DNA from: Druceiella hillmani
Taxonomy: Eukaryota; Arthropoda; Insecta; Lepidoptera; Hepialidae
Reading direction: 5' to 3'
Length of the DNA stretch: 64,000 nucleotides
NCBI GenBank assembly: GCA_039881145.1
Contig: JAYKKI010000095.1
Coordinates: 792,001-856,000 of the forward strand
A program made the translations under genes and the position numbers. The notes below the pieces were generated by a model, which was not told the DNA's origin, did no database searches, and saw only the letters and a list, made by a program, of their open reading frames with translations. Each line of letters starts with the position of its first letter. Within the stretch, counting starts at the first letter, position 1. Of the stretch, positions 1 to 11,741 are shown one piece after another.

Positions 1-164
1 TTACTAAGCCATAAATATGTGTATATAGAGAAGTAATTAAAAGATTTTTTACAAGGCCATAAATATGTATAGAAATAATTACAAGATATTTCAATCACTT
101 TGTATATTCTAGTATGTATTTTTTGCTAGAAACACTAAACAAAGAGTTTCGTGAATAATTCAGA

Positions 165-550
165 TTTTCCCCAGCACCAACTATGTCTGCAATATTCATG
201 CTCACCAATTCTTCATACTCATACTAAAACTTCTTTTAACAGGTCCACCGACAGCAACTTGCCTAAGTTATAAAGTTACAAGTAAAATATTGGTTCGCAC
301 ACTTGAGTACTTCACAGTAATGTTTGCGAAAGCCATCTGTAGCATAAAAATATCCATTTACTCTCAGCGAATTGTAAATTTGGAGAAGCTTTAAACCGAC
401 AAGAATAAACGAGAACTTCAACAAATAATTTTGTCAGTATTGTAATGTGACCCAAAACTGAAAGCATTATTGTTACATCTTACTTTCTTTAGATGTTAAC
501 AGAAAATAATGTAACACCCAAATTAGAACTTGAGCACAATTGAATAAATT
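165..550. repeat. Long-period degenerate repeat, family 2, copy 1
   Basis: This stretch aligns by eye with 6810-7100 and 11030-11290. Shared landmarks in order are a 'cagcaactt' box, 'caagtaaaatatt', 'aaaatatccattta', and 'gaaagcattattgt' followed by a 'gtaac' box. Copies 1 and 3 are the closest pair. The copies are old and carry many indels, and no coding frame runs through them. It is an interspersed or long-period tandem family of unknown origin. Confidence 0.6.
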
Positions 551-600
551 TTAATTCAATATTATAAAAGGGACAGGATATCGTGGGAAATAAATTAACT

Positions 601-630
601 TAAAATATAAGCCTCCTGGCTTATATTTTA
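601..630. repeat. Perfect 13-bp inverted repeat (hairpin)
   Basis: Arms 601-613 and 618-630 are exact reverse complements (core AAAATATAAGCC) around a 4-base loop. Nothing nearby suggests a terminator or RNA gene, and it may be a chance or template-switch hairpin. Confidence 0.7.
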
Positions 631-1558
631 TCTCCTAAAAATGCTAGTAAATAGTTAGTTTTGTTCATTATTAAGTAGTAAATTGTTAGTTTTGTTCATT
701 ATTATTTGTCGTTTTATTCATTCATACAATTGAATAGTTGATATAATAATTCTATAATCCCTAGGAGATTAAGCAAAGGGCATCTATGTTGAGAGAAAAT
801 TATTGACTTCCTGAGGGATAAATACAATTTATGATTTTGTTTGACACCACTTTATCAAGTACATTCATAGTTAACTGTGTTTTAAATAACTTACTGCTAC
901 ATAAATAAATTTATCTCACTTTTCAATAATAATTAAATTAATTACATAAACGCATATTCGGAATGACAATGAAAATTATTTAAAAATACTCTTTGATTTA
1001 CATTCTATATTCTTCGAAGAGAATGTAAAATAAATATATATAAAAATAGTATAATTATTTAAACATTTTTAAACACAAAAATAACAATAAAATATTTAAA
1101 CTGAGTGCATATCTAAACTTACTGCTCCATTTACTTTAATATCCTATAGAGTGCGTAATGTTTGATGCTTGCAGTGGATGATATTATTATGGGATAAGGA
1201 ATGTTTAACTGCACTCTCAATTGTAGAATTTTCATTACACTTTTTATTCTATTAAGCCAGTACTGACCCGCAATTTCCCTCGTATGAAAAAGGCAAAAAA
1301 TGGTTAAGTAGTTTCATATGTTTATACACATTTATGTTCACGCTTTTTCCTCTAAAGGTTTAATTACTAAAAAACTAGAAAAGACATATTATATTCCGGA
1401 GTAATAATATTATATATTCATCTCCATAAAAACGGCGGTATTTATATAAATTCAACAAGATTCATTGTAAAGACCTAGCGGCGGAAAGAACAAATACAAA
1501 TAAACATCTTCATTAATTTTCTAAAATTTACATTAATTTAAAATGTCTTCTGCTTCTC

Positions 1559-1559
<1 letters not shown>
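631..1559. other. A+T-rich DNA without recognisable genes
   Basis: I see no coding frame or transposon signature here. At 650-705 there is a short tandem duplication of about 33 bp around 'gttagttttgttcatt'. Near 1000-1030 a 10-bp inverted repeat (TTTACATTCT / AGAATGTAAA) flanks a TTCGAA core. Confidence 0.6.

Positions 1560-1617
<58 letters not shown>
1560..1617. repeat. (TA)n microsatellite
   Basis: A near-pure dinucleotide tract of about 58 bases. It is the first of nine such tracts in the window. Confidence 0.95.
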
Positions 1618-1619
<2 letters not shown>

Positions 1620-2020
1620 GTATCACCTTCGTTATTACGTATATAATAAACATTCTGCGTCTATTACATTATAACATATTTTCTTCTAACAATACATTTG
1701 TTTTGATTGTCATAGTGTGTGGTTTTACAACATTTTTGTGAACACTATACACAAACTAAACAAACGAAATTAAACAATATTTATAAAAAATACTCTTGCA
1801 AAATTGTTAGAATTATTAGGGAACTAGGATAAAAATCCTAGGGATATAAAAGTATATTCTTTAGTGGATGGAAGTGAGGAAAATCCAAAAAATGCTGCTG
1901 GAGACCAATCGATATCAGCGATATTATACTCGTATATATTCAAACTTAAATTCAGTGTGCATGGATCTTTACAATACAATGCAACTTGTATTGTAAAAAT
2001 TCATCCAAGGGATTGTTTCT

Positions 2021-2073
2021 GTAACTGCATTGACTTTCCAAACGCTTACCGTTTGGAAAGCCAGTGCAGTTAC
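2021..2073. repeat. 23-bp inverted repeat with 7-base loop
   Basis: Arms 2021-2043 and 2051-2073 pair with two mismatches (core CTTTCCAAAC / GTTTGGAAAG). This forms a strong hairpin of about 53 bases. Open-frame shadows across it have no protein-like composition. It could be a tiny fold-back element or a mutational hairpin. Confidence 0.75.
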
Positions 2074-2449
2074 CAAAAAAGTAATAAAAAAAATTACACT
2101 GTTCTCAAAAGAACATGTGGCTCGACAATCAAATAATATAACTCAAGTTAATTTGTGTAAAAATGAAACCAGCTCGTGACCATGACTATATGGAAGCGCT
2201 GTCCTAAGTAAGTCTCAGTCTCGCTCAACAAATATCATCATTTTCGCAATGCTTTGTTTGGACTTTCATGTATCATCATCTCCGTTTAGGGTATCATGTT
2301 ATAGAGCATAAAATGATATGTCACGCGTTGCAAAGTTCATTCAATTATCTAGATTTTTATAGCCATAAATAATAACAGCTAAATATTATTCAACTTCAAG
2401 GAAATAAAAGGAAAGTTAAATAAAAAAATGCTACTTTTTCCTCATGTTC

Positions 2450-3145
2450 CACAATGTCTTGATCTGTATGTAGAATGTTATCTCGAATAGGAAAAAAAGC
2501 ACGAAAAACCTCCAGTATTGCATCAATGGTAATAAGTCATCTTTTTTTACCGATATGAGTAACGGCTTGTTTAAAATAATCAGCACACAAGCGGGAATAA
2601 TAGACCTCCATTCGTTTTAATAAAGAATAGTAATGTCGCATTTATATCTGACACATATTCATATGAAATCATGCCAAAAACATCCTCGTAAAGTAATCGT
2701 CTTTTTTCAAGCCCTTTACACTCCTCACCCTCAATGTATTTATTCCTAAAACCTCAATAGTATTATAATTTATTACTAAAACCTCAATATTATTAATATA
2801 TTCCAAAAAACTGAGTCTAGTCAACGTTCTGAGTATCCTTAACCGTTTTAGTGCCATGGTTTTTTACTGATATATACTTAAAAATGTCAAAGAAATCTTT
2901 TGTTTTTGATGTCACTTACCCTTGTCTCAAAAATATCTGTATCTCTTCCAAAAATTATCCAATTTTAATAATTTTTTCACTGTTTACTTAATAAAAACAA
3001 GGATAATAAAATACAAAGAAAATTATGGAAATATATATTATGAGCAAAAGTTATAACAAGAACTGAAATCAAAGTCACATTTTCGCAGTCAGGTACATCC
3101 TATGTATCGGCAAAATAATTGTTATCGTCACTATTATCACTACCA
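2450..3145. other. A+T-rich DNA flanking a transposase relic
   Basis: No clear gene. A minus-strand segment near 2490-2560 reads KKDDLLPLM, which faintly resembles the C-terminal region of the transposase family in the next entry. The identity is too weak to join it with confidence. At 2740-2800 a short phrase around 'aaacctcaata' is directly repeated. Confidence 0.35.
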
Positions 3146-3149
3146 TCCA

Positions 3150-4115
3150 AAATTTGCATTACGCTAAGTTGTGATTTGAATCCAGTCACGCGAGTGACAA
3201 ATCTGTAATTTGATTTTCGTTTTTTTCTACTTTGCCATGATCAATATATGCTTCTAAATGACGATGCCCAGGATCTATAAATTTATGGTATTTTTTTTCA
3301 ATTCGTGTGTTCTGCAAAACATTGAACTGACATGAAAATTGTGATTTTGACCAACACATGCGTTATATTAGATTACCACTTGTCTCGCTTTATGCGGTTG
3401 GATTTATACCCCGTGCGACGATAGTTTCATAGCATATGTAATACATGGCTATACCTATCTTGTTGTCATATTCAGTTAGATTGAAAGTCCATAACTGACG
3501 TTTATAAAATGCGTTTGAAGAAGTTAAAGATAGCGTTGGTAGACGCTGTTGCAAATCAAATTCATCACTTTTGCTTATGCTTGTATTTAAAGCTTTCTCA
3601 AACTATCCCGAATCACCTAACATCTCGTGTTCATCATATTAACTTATAATAGTAGCCTTAGCTTTTTCGTTTTAAGTACACTGTATTTTTATTTTGAATT
3701 TATCACAAGTGAAACATGTGCCGGTTTCGAATTGTTTAAAAAACAGATTTAATTTGTGGAATGCTTGACGGTATTTTTTTCCAGAGGAAGATTTTTCATA
3801 ACCCTTGTGGTATAAGTTATACATTTCTTGTAAAGTTTTATACGAAGGCAATTATTTATTCGAACAGCTCTTCTTTGTATGACAGAAATGATAAAATGTG
3901 ATTTTCGATGTATTCTTGGCATTTTGTTCCTCAGGACAAAATTTTCAATTTTGTCCATCTGGGATTTTGTTCTTCGACACAAAGTTCCTTCCACACATGT
4001 ATCTGTGTGATGTTTGTGGATGATATTTTCTTTAAGGCCACAATTTTAATAAAGTTGTCAATTTCATTTAGTATTATTAACAAATACCCACAGCAAACAG
4101 GCTTGCGCTTACCAT
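3150..4115 (-). pseudogene. Degenerate transposase relic (unnamed insect DDE-type family)
   Basis: The minus strand shows consecutive protein-like blocks in changing frames. In N-to-C order they are: MPRIHRKSHF (about 3890); a stretch with LQEMYNLYHKGYEK (about 3800-3840); a CFTCDKFKIKIQ cysteine block (about 3690); [14 protein letters not shown] (about 3530-3565); [11 protein letters not shown] (about 3470-3510); CYETIVARG (about 3410); WSKSQ; and HKFIDPGHRHLEA (3250-3288) with a trailing RDWIQI. This block order matches, from memory, a family of uncharacterised transposase-like proteins common in insects and other invertebrates, with an FDLQ...LPTP motif, a YKRxLWTYNL motif, a W-S-D-x-C-x-GQN motif and an HKFxxPGH motif. 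Stops and frameshifts abound. The acidic residue after W-S is Lys here and the GQN motif is eroded, so the copy is inactive. I did not find terminal repeats or target duplications. The family assignment is from recalled motifs and needs a profile search. Confidence 0.6.
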
Positions 4116-4363
4116 GTATCAATAAAAATAATTTTTAGTTAATGTCTCAAACTTTGGTTCATCTCAGTCAGGTGTCCGTAAACTCATGATATAAAATCAT
4201 GCTAAAAACATACCCATGATTCTGCATAGATTCCACTTTCGGAATATGTCTCTTGAACCAGAGAATATATCCTATGACTTAATGATGCACATTCATTACA
4301 TATTATCCTGCATACACTTAATGCTGGAATCAATTTACCGTTTAAGTTCTGATGTGATTTCCT

Positions 4364-4435
4364 AGCGAGTTTAGCGAGTAAAAAAACTGAAGCGTAACCG
4401 CTTCAGTTTCTTTACCATTTTCAAAACTCGCAAGC
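4364..4435. repeat. Nested hairpins (perfect 11-bp inner stem)
   Basis: The inner arms 4384-4394 and 4399-4409 (AAACTGAAGCG) pair exactly around a 4-base loop. An outer pair, GCGAGTTT near 4364 and AAACTCGC near 4427, also matches. No adjacent coding sequence explains it. Confidence 0.65.
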
Positions 4436-4790
4436 TTTTACCAGACATATCATCTGTAACTGACCTTTAAAGCGTCTAAACAATTCACGTAAATTAGAAG
4501 AAAATTTACTTTCGACTCCAGTATATGAAAAACCGATCTTGTGTAGAATCATCGCTGGAAAAGTTCCTTTCTTCTAGAGCTGTAGTATTTGTAAATGGTC
4601 AATAATATGGCCAGTAGATGTTGACTAATATAGCTTCTATAATCATTTATTGTATATCGTCATCTAAAATAAAATTCATTTTTCCGTTAAACCTTGGAAA
4701 AAAAACATGCTAAAATGTGCTTATATTTCTCATAAGATGTTGGTATATGTTAATCTTAAATGATTTTCGAAATGAACTATAACTCACCAT

Positions 4791-5021
4791 TTAACGTTTT
4801 GAAGCTATGATATATATCTATTATGCAATATTTAATGGTTTGGAGCTATCATATGTATCTATCATGCTATATTTAACATTTTGGAGCTATCATATGTATC
4901 TATCATGCTGTATTTAACGTTTTGGAGCTATCATATGTATCTATCATGCTGTATTTAACGTTTTGGAGCTATCATATGTATCTACCATGCTATATTTAAC
5001 GCTTTGGAGCTATTATATCTA
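4791..5021. repeat. 41-bp tandem array, about 5.6 units
   Basis: Units begin with TTAACGTTTTGGAGCTATCA and recur every 41 bases (unit starts include 4791, 4832 and 4996). The outer units are more diverged than the inner ones, which is the usual pattern for unequal exchange. No open frame is maintained across the units. Confidence 0.9.
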
Positions 5022-6646
5022 ACTGTCTATCAAGTCAACATAGAGGTTTGCACAACGACAGTTCCAATAATTTTTTTTATCTCTGTAAACTCACTTTACT
5101 AGGTGAACACGGGGGCAGTAATCCTATACGAAGAACAATATTTTACCAATAACTGGGAAACAAGGATTACAATCAGAGACCTAGAAAAATATATGTTTAT
5201 GCTATAAAATAATAACCTTAAGTACCCACTTGTTTACAAAACTATACACGTAATTACCTAAGACTCTCAAGTGTTTCGGATAACATAAGTCAACTTTTAC
5301 TATCATTGGCGGACATACTTAATAACGTTATTTTGTACTTAAGTCGAGTTATGTGCTTTAATAGAATTCTAGTGGGCTTTAAAAGCGCTGGTTAAAAAGG
5401 AACGGACATTTCATACAGAAAGTTACACATCTGTTTGACTTGTGTGCTTTAGTCGGGTGGTAAGTTGACACAAATTAGTGCCTTTAAAGTTATACAAACC
5501 TATTAGCATTTTTTGACTTCTGTACTTAGGTCTGCCAACCCTAGAATTGTGAAAATAAGACTTTTATTTTTATAGTAATCGTAATAACTTTATAGTTATA
5601 ACTACCAATAAATGGAAAAAATCACCAAAATCGATTAAGATTTGCGGCTTACGGCGTATCCTAATGCTTTCATATGTAAAAAGATACAAAAAATATAGTC
5701 GGATTGAAAAATTTTTCCTTTTTTAGGGTCAATTAAAAATCCTATATATGAACATTTTCATCGATGTAACAAAGCAAAAATGTAATTATTAAAAATACTA
5801 ACTGCTTTAAATTACAAAGTATTTTTTTATTATAACCTAATAATTCGTAACGGTTAATTAAGGATTTTATTAAAAAAATTGTTATAACCGACTTTTTAAA
5901 TAATTGCCATATCTCATCTCAAATTTGTCTACATATTGCCTAATACAAAATTATACAAAATAAAAAATTGTTATTAATATGCTTTTTTTAACAAATTATA
6001 TTTTTACATGGCCATTTCGAGAAATGTATTTTTATCATAGTGATATTTTATATACATCTCAAAAATTGAACAATACCATTCCAAATATATATCTAACTAT
6101 AGCTTGTTTTCCGAGACCCATTGCATTTATGGTAGTTAGCTATGAATAGTTAGATTATCACATTGAAAAAAATGTCATTTATAAAACTATACCTAAAATT
6201 ACCTATACCTTCTCTAATTTGATTTGGGGTGGATTTGGTATCGATATTATTGAAAGCTATAGGAAATAAAATAACATGCTTTTGGCAAAAAATATGTTGA
6301 TTTTCAAAATCAAATTTGGTTTAAACCAAAGCTCTAATTGGTTAAAACCAAGTCTCATTTTAATATTAGTCAGACATATATTAATCTCTAAACAATTCAA
6401 TTATTGGTTAACTTTTGTGTTTTTCTTTTCATTAATTATTTCAATTTCATTAACCTAGGCATATTCTTTTCTGCTATATTTATTTAGTTAAATCCGATAC
6501 CGACGATAAAGAAATTGAGTATTTAAGTAAACACTGAAACAGTTTCTTCTCAAAAATTTTAGAATTGTAAATGTTCTCTATATAGATAAATATTTACATG
6601 AAATGGAAAATAAAATAATGATATAATAAATGAAAGTTATTATTGA

Positions 6647-6648
<2 letters not shown>
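5022..6648. repeat. Non-coding DNA with a faint family 2 upstream segment
   Basis: I recognise no gene. The stretch near 5600-5680 (around 'gcggcttacggcgtatcct') matches 10570-10625 (around 'gcgacttacagcgtgtcct'), so the family 2 repeat seems to extend upstream of copies 2 and 3. A 60-codon open frame at 6276 is hydrophobic low-complexity translation of A+T-rich DNA. Confidence 0.45.

Positions 6649-6693
<45 letters not shown>
6649..6693. repeat. (TA)n microsatellite
   Basis: A pure TA tract of about 45 bases. Confidence 0.95.
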
Positions 6694-6695
<2 letters not shown>

Positions 6696-6809
6696 AGGCA
6701 CTTCAAACACTAATTTAAAGTGTTAGATAAAATTTATAAAACTGAAATTTTACATACTTTCAACCCTAAAATTTTAGATATATTTCATGTTCACGTTTCA
6801 TTACCACGG

Positions 6810-7100
6810 CAATGTCATGAATAATTTAGAGTTTTTCAAAACACCAGGTAGCCCCGAAAAGTTTTGCTTTCCACTTCCTTCCGTTATAACTTTTCCCTCA
6901 GCCTACGAGCTGTAACTTCTCTAGCATCATGTTGCCACACGCAACTGACAAGTAAAATATTGACTCCCATACTAAAAAAATTCAAGCATTGCTTTCAAGA
7001 GTCATGTGTGGCACAGAATTATCAATTTAATATCAGCGCAGTGTGAGTTGCAAATTTAAAGAACACATTAAATCGACAAGAGCAGATGTGACCTACGACC
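6810..7100. repeat. Long-period degenerate repeat, family 2, copy 2
   Basis: It shares GAATAATTYAGA, CAAGTAAAATATTG and 'aaatcgacaagag' boxes, in order, with copy 1 at 165-550, and the CAAGTAAAATATT box with copy 3 at 11030. It is more diverged than the other two. Directly downstream are a G+C-richer patch (7100-7130) and a TATA-like run. Confidence 0.55.
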
Positions 7101-7104
7101 AATT

Positions 7105-7144
7105 TGCTCGACCGACTCCGAAGAGCCGGCAGCATATTATTTAA
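7105..7144 (+). promoter_or_regulatory. G+C patch followed by CAGCATATTATTTAA (TATA-like)
   Basis: Positions 7130-7144 read CAGCATATTATTTAA directly after a G+C-rich patch (CCGAAGAGCCGG). Nearly the same phrase ends the conserved block of the 41-kb and 61-kb repeat copies (41314-41330, 61221-61237). A core-promoter role is inference only, because there is no transcript evidence here. Confidence 0.3.
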
Positions 7145-7206
7145 ACGTGCGTTTTGTTAAATGAGAGCTGAATATGGAATCACTAACAACATACTAGCAC
7201 GGTTAC

Positions 7207-7208
<2 letters not shown>

Positions 7209-7268
<60 letters not shown>

Positions 7269-7272
7269 CATA
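7209..7272. repeat. (TA)n(TG)n compound microsatellite
   Basis: About 47 bases of TA pass into a short TG-rich tail. Confidence 0.95.
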
Positions 7273-9110
7273 TGTGTCGTCGTCGTATTGTAGTAATATT
7301 CACATCATTATTTACCTACTATTTCATGAAATGACCTATTAATAACCGTAATATCGTTCATTACAAAACATAATGATTTTCGAGGCCATAGTTGGTCATA
7401 TTTATTTTGTAAGGTGTCAATAATGGTGTATGTAAATGAGTAATGAGATCATTTATAGTTATAAAATCGTAAAAACCTAGTACTTAACTACATAGAATAG
7501 TGTATGAAAATTAAAAAAAAATAAAATTCTCATTTGAGGGTAATTGTGACACCGATTACATAAAGGATTGATGAAAAACCAAAGGTAAGTAATAATCTTG
7601 AAAATAACACTTTTTCCAACATCGGTAATAATAATTATAAGTCCGTAATTCAACAGTTAGGATCTGAGTTGTTTTTAGGATTTTAGAACTTGGCATATAT
7701 TATTGCCTAATAATATCTGTTACGAGAACCTAAATAATAAAATATTGTGACGATTTTTACCTAGCTCTTTAGATAAAAATCGTCACAAAATACGACAGGG
7801 TATTAAGTATACTTTTAGATCTCTCAAAAGGTAAAATTAATTAAAAAATGTGTGGGTTTCAGAAGACATTTTTTAGAATCATTTTTGAAGAATCCTAAGT
7901 TATTAAAAAAAATAAAAATATGAAACCAAAATATGTAAGAAATGTGTTAGAAAATACTGTAGTTACCAAAATATAATTTGTTGAAGCATGATATGCTCTG
8001 TGACGTTTAGAAGTGCAGACTATTTTGTTTTTGAAACTCACACATCTTTGGTTTTGCATTGGCTCCCCGCAGATTTATAAGAGAATTCCTGGAATTCTTG
8101 CTCTCCAAACATAGATTGACAAATAAATGTGTGACACAATCACGTGGGTGATTTTGAAATCACTCCGTTCTCTTCTTTGGCCTATATTTGTAAATCCTGT
8201 TGAGAAAAAGAATTTTTAATAATCGCAGAACTAGTCGCTATTTTGAAAGCATCATTGCTCTGATAATCAAATCCTATAATATTTATATTACAGTACATGG
8301 TTAGGTTTCGTAGCATTAAAAATACGCTATTTCGTCGTTCAAAATTTCTATTTTCTCTTTTCTATTATCTTTCCTTTTGACATTTTTATGACTTTCTTCT
8401 CTTTCGTCTACCAATTAATCGACGAAGTGATTAATTTTTATATTATGGAAAAATTATATACCCGATGCAGCATTTAGCGGATATAATATCTTGCTTTTAA
8501 CAACGCAACATATTTTTCATATCTCGGTTACGCCTTTCGATACTCCCTTATGTTTGAGGATGTCGTAATTTTAAAAGTTTCTCTACGATGCGAGCAGAGA
8601 AACCCAAAAATATCTGACAATTGGAATGCTACTTCTACAGCTCTCTTAGACTTCAATAATCGATGGCATAAAATTTTCATCGTATGGTATTGGTAATTTA
8701 TCAACTATTTACATTCTCCTATTGCGCTGATAGCAGATCAGCCAGTGACTTAAAATCGTATGATATAATATGATAAACCTTTATCATAACACCTTTTCTT
8801 CAGCAAAATTCGCACGCACATAAAAGAAGCGGAGATAGCGCCGCTAATGGCATAAAATACAATTCATTTTGTGATATTCCCAATATTCTTCAGCGATGTC
8901 ATGGAGTGGCAAAGTGATTAGCTATAAATATCGACAGACGTTTAAATTTCAAAGAGTCGCTCGATTTTTGATAGGCATATCTTGATATGCCGATTAAATA
9001 CTAGTTCATTTTATGAATTGACGTTGTTTCGTAAAAATAAAGCAAACCATGATATAACGATCAAATCTACGATCAGACACCGCTATTAGTAGGTGTGTAT
9101 TTAATTTTTT
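7273..9110. other. Non-coding A+T-rich DNA with a 15-bp inverted repeat
   Basis: No gene is recognised. Arms 7745-7759 and 7774-7788 (TTGTGACGATTTTTA) are exact reverse complements with a 14-base spacer. A 17-base near-palindrome around GAATTCC lies near 8081-8098. Neither has the flanks of a transposon end. Confidence 0.6.
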
Positions 9111-9114
9111 TTAA

Positions 9115-9432
9115 GTGCCAGTCTTGTATGAGTTTATTCATTTGATAGTAAATAGTATTTTTTTCATTATGATAAGGAGTGGGTTTTATTGGTACGTATC
9201 AAATAGATATGTTAATTCTTTCTGTCATATAACAGAAAGAAATAATAAACCATTCATGATGTTAAATGGTGATATTTTCATCTGCCACATCACTCACGAA
9301 AAAGAATTCAATAGAGTCAGATATGTGAAACTCATCTATATACTGAAGAAAGTGAAAATAGATAACCAGGATTTAAAAATACCGAACCGAGAGTGTCTTG
9401 TATTTATGATTAATGAATCATTCAGTAGTTGA
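9115..9432 (+). CDS. Hypothetical 105-codon open frame, faint FLYWCH-like pattern
   Basis: This is the longest open frame in the left half of the window, and it is probably not an intact gene. The frame opens with GTG. The first ATG is near 9169, leaving about 87 residues. Near residues 22-60 it reads GFYWYVSNRYVNSFC followed by LNGDIFICHITHEKE. This loosely recalls the G-x-x-Y ... W-x-C ... C-x-A-R ... H-N-H plan of FLYWCH zinc fingers found in insect transposon-derived proteins. The key paired cysteines and the second histidine are not clearly placed. No splice-site-delimited partner exon or promoter is evident. It could be an old exon fragment, a transposon relic or chance. Confidence 0.2.
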   Translation: MPVLYEFIHLIVNSIFFIMIRSGFYWYVSNRYVNSFCHITERNNKPFMMLNGDIFICHITHEKEFNRVRYVKLIYILKKVKIDNQDLKIPNRECLVFMINESFSS

Positions 9433-11020
9433 CGTAAGCTTAATATAATGCCCTGAATATTTTGATACAAATATGTATTCTGTAAATTAGCCGGATATGA
9501 AGAAAGATATAGTACAATATTTTACGGACACCACACAGCAAAGCAAACATAGATATAAATCGTTGGTAAAACCAGAAATATACACAGTACTCACATTTAC
9601 ATTTCTAAGTAAAGTGATAAATTTGGATTAGTTGGTTATGATATTAATATTGAACTATTTATATATCTGAGTAATACAATAAGTTGCGTCGATTATTTTT
9701 AAATACTGATCAGAACAAAATAAATGAAGAACATAATGATCTACCGCACCTTTGGTCATAAAACCGATAAAAAAAATCGGTCATATCTAAGCTGTACTTG
9801 CACAATTTGTATTACATGATATGAGTCCATCACTTATGTATTTATAGTAATACTGTTGGATATATTCTTGGTTATGGTAATGACGCCCCGTCCTTCATAG
9901 TCTATGGTAGAGAATATATAAACTGAAAATCTCTTATAACCTGTAATGCACTTCCTTTTTTCTCCGTTCATTAACATCAACCGTTGCAGTGGCTATTTGT
10001 CCGGATTTCTAATCTAGAAATATCTTAACGATCATCCATACGATTTCACTAGCGCAAGAATAATTAAATAAATACACTTCGATTATGTGCTTAAAATGCA
10101 CCCATCTATTGCGCTACTCGCCGCCGACCGCACTAATGCCGTATCACATCACATATGGGCAAAGTTGAATGGAGGGCGCTTCAAATAAGCCACATTAAAC
10201 ATTTTTGGAAACATGTGACAAAAATTTCTTTTGCACAAATTTCTCTCTAAAACCAATTCTTCAGCAGTTATATGGAAATAGACAAGTAAAGTTTTTTTAA
10301 TATTTAATTGCTCCAGAATTTTTCAACCCTGACGATTTTTCATTTACATGTACCTAATTTTCATTATTTCTTTTGGTGATATGGATTGGATACAGCTATT
10401 TGCAGGATTTTTTTCGAATAATGTGTAAACAAATTCATCAAAAATACGTCACATATATTGTTCAACTCACTCTTGTTCATTTATTGTTAAACTCACGATA
10501 ATATTGAAAGAATTTTTTTTGTTATATACCTCCTGAACTAAGCAATTAAAGGGAAAAAAATCATTAAAACAAATCAACCATTGCGACTTACAGCGTGTCC
10601 TCATCGTATCTCGATATGTTATCCTAACATTAAGTCTTTGGAAATATTAATAAAGACTTTATTCTTTTTATTTTAATAAATATATTTATATTGATATACG
10701 TGTGTGTGTTTTTTTAGAAGTAATCTTTAAAAATATTTAAAACAGAATATCAAATACGAATAAATAATGAAATGAGGATAATGTATTTAAACACATAAAT
10801 ATTTTTTATGACCTAAACTTAATTATAATTCACACGATAAAATAATTATACGATAATCGCAATATATTAATATTTTCGTTCAAAAAGAAGTAATTTTGAG
10901 ATATTTCTGCCGTTTTATAATGTACTAAATCATTTTTATTGCAAAAATCAAATAGGTAGTTTTATTAATAACTCAAGGTTTCTCTTAGCAATATATGTAT
11001 TTATAAGATAAATGTTCTCG
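9433..11020. other. Non-coding DNA; upstream part of family 2 copy 3 near 10490-10640
   Basis: No gene seen. Positions 10080-10200 are locally richer in G+C without an open frame. Positions 10490-10640 match 5560-5700 (see that entry). A 10-bp perfect inverted repeat TTCTTTCTGT / ACAGAAAGAA lies near 9217-9242. Confidence 0.45.
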
Positions 11021-11029
11021 GGCATTCAA

Positions 11030-11290
11030 AAATGTATCGCAATGGATCTGCTGACAGCAACTTCTCGACATGATGAAGTTCACCGGCAAGTAAAATATTA
11101 TTTCTAATAATAGAGCAATATTTGAGCCAGCAATCTATGGCGTGAAAATATCCATTTAGTATTAATAATTCTGTCGGTGTAGAAATGTTTATCAAGATTG
11201 AAAGCATTATTGTCACACGTAATTTTTATTAAATATTGACTGAAAATTTTGTAACGTAGCCTAAGTTTATCAGGCAGGTTTATTAAATTA
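11030..11290. repeat. Long-period degenerate repeat, family 2, copy 3
   Basis: Its boxes 'gacagcaacttctcg', 'caagtaaaatatta', 'aaaatatccatttag' and 'gaaagcattattgtcac' align in the same order with copy 1, which is its nearest relative here. The 71-codon minus-strand open frame inside is a chance frame and is not shared with copy 1. Confidence 0.6.
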
Positions 11291-11687
11291 TAAGCTACTA
11301 TTTTAATAGAATCAGGCTTATTTTTCTTTATATTAAATTTTCAAGGTCTCAATTTTTCTTGATAATTTTAGCTAAAATTAAAAATACGAAGCTTAACAAT
11401 GGTACTAAAATACCATTGAAGACCAAATGGAACGAAATATGTGTTGGTATATGGAGATCCAGAAAGTTGAACCTCGTTTTGATTTAAATTATTTAATGTC
11501 TATAATATATGAACCGAAGAGTCAAATGGATTTAGTTTCTCGCATATCATATCACAGAATACGTTTATATTGATTTTCAATTCTAATTACGTAACATCGA
11601 TGTCTTCCTACGGTTTAATTTCATTAATAGGTAAAATATTGCGTTACAATTATTTACCGAGAATTTCACAATTGTAATATGAAAATA

Positions 11688-11741
11688 GTTATTTCAACTG
11701 TACTGAATTTTTTTATTAGTAAATTCAATAGTTGAAATAAC
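11688..11741. repeat. 12-bp perfect inverted repeat with inner second pair
   Basis: Arms 11688-11699 and 11730-11741 (GTTATTTCAACT) are exact reverse complements. An inner GAATTT / AAATTC pair would extend the stem. The function is unknown. Confidence 0.6.
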
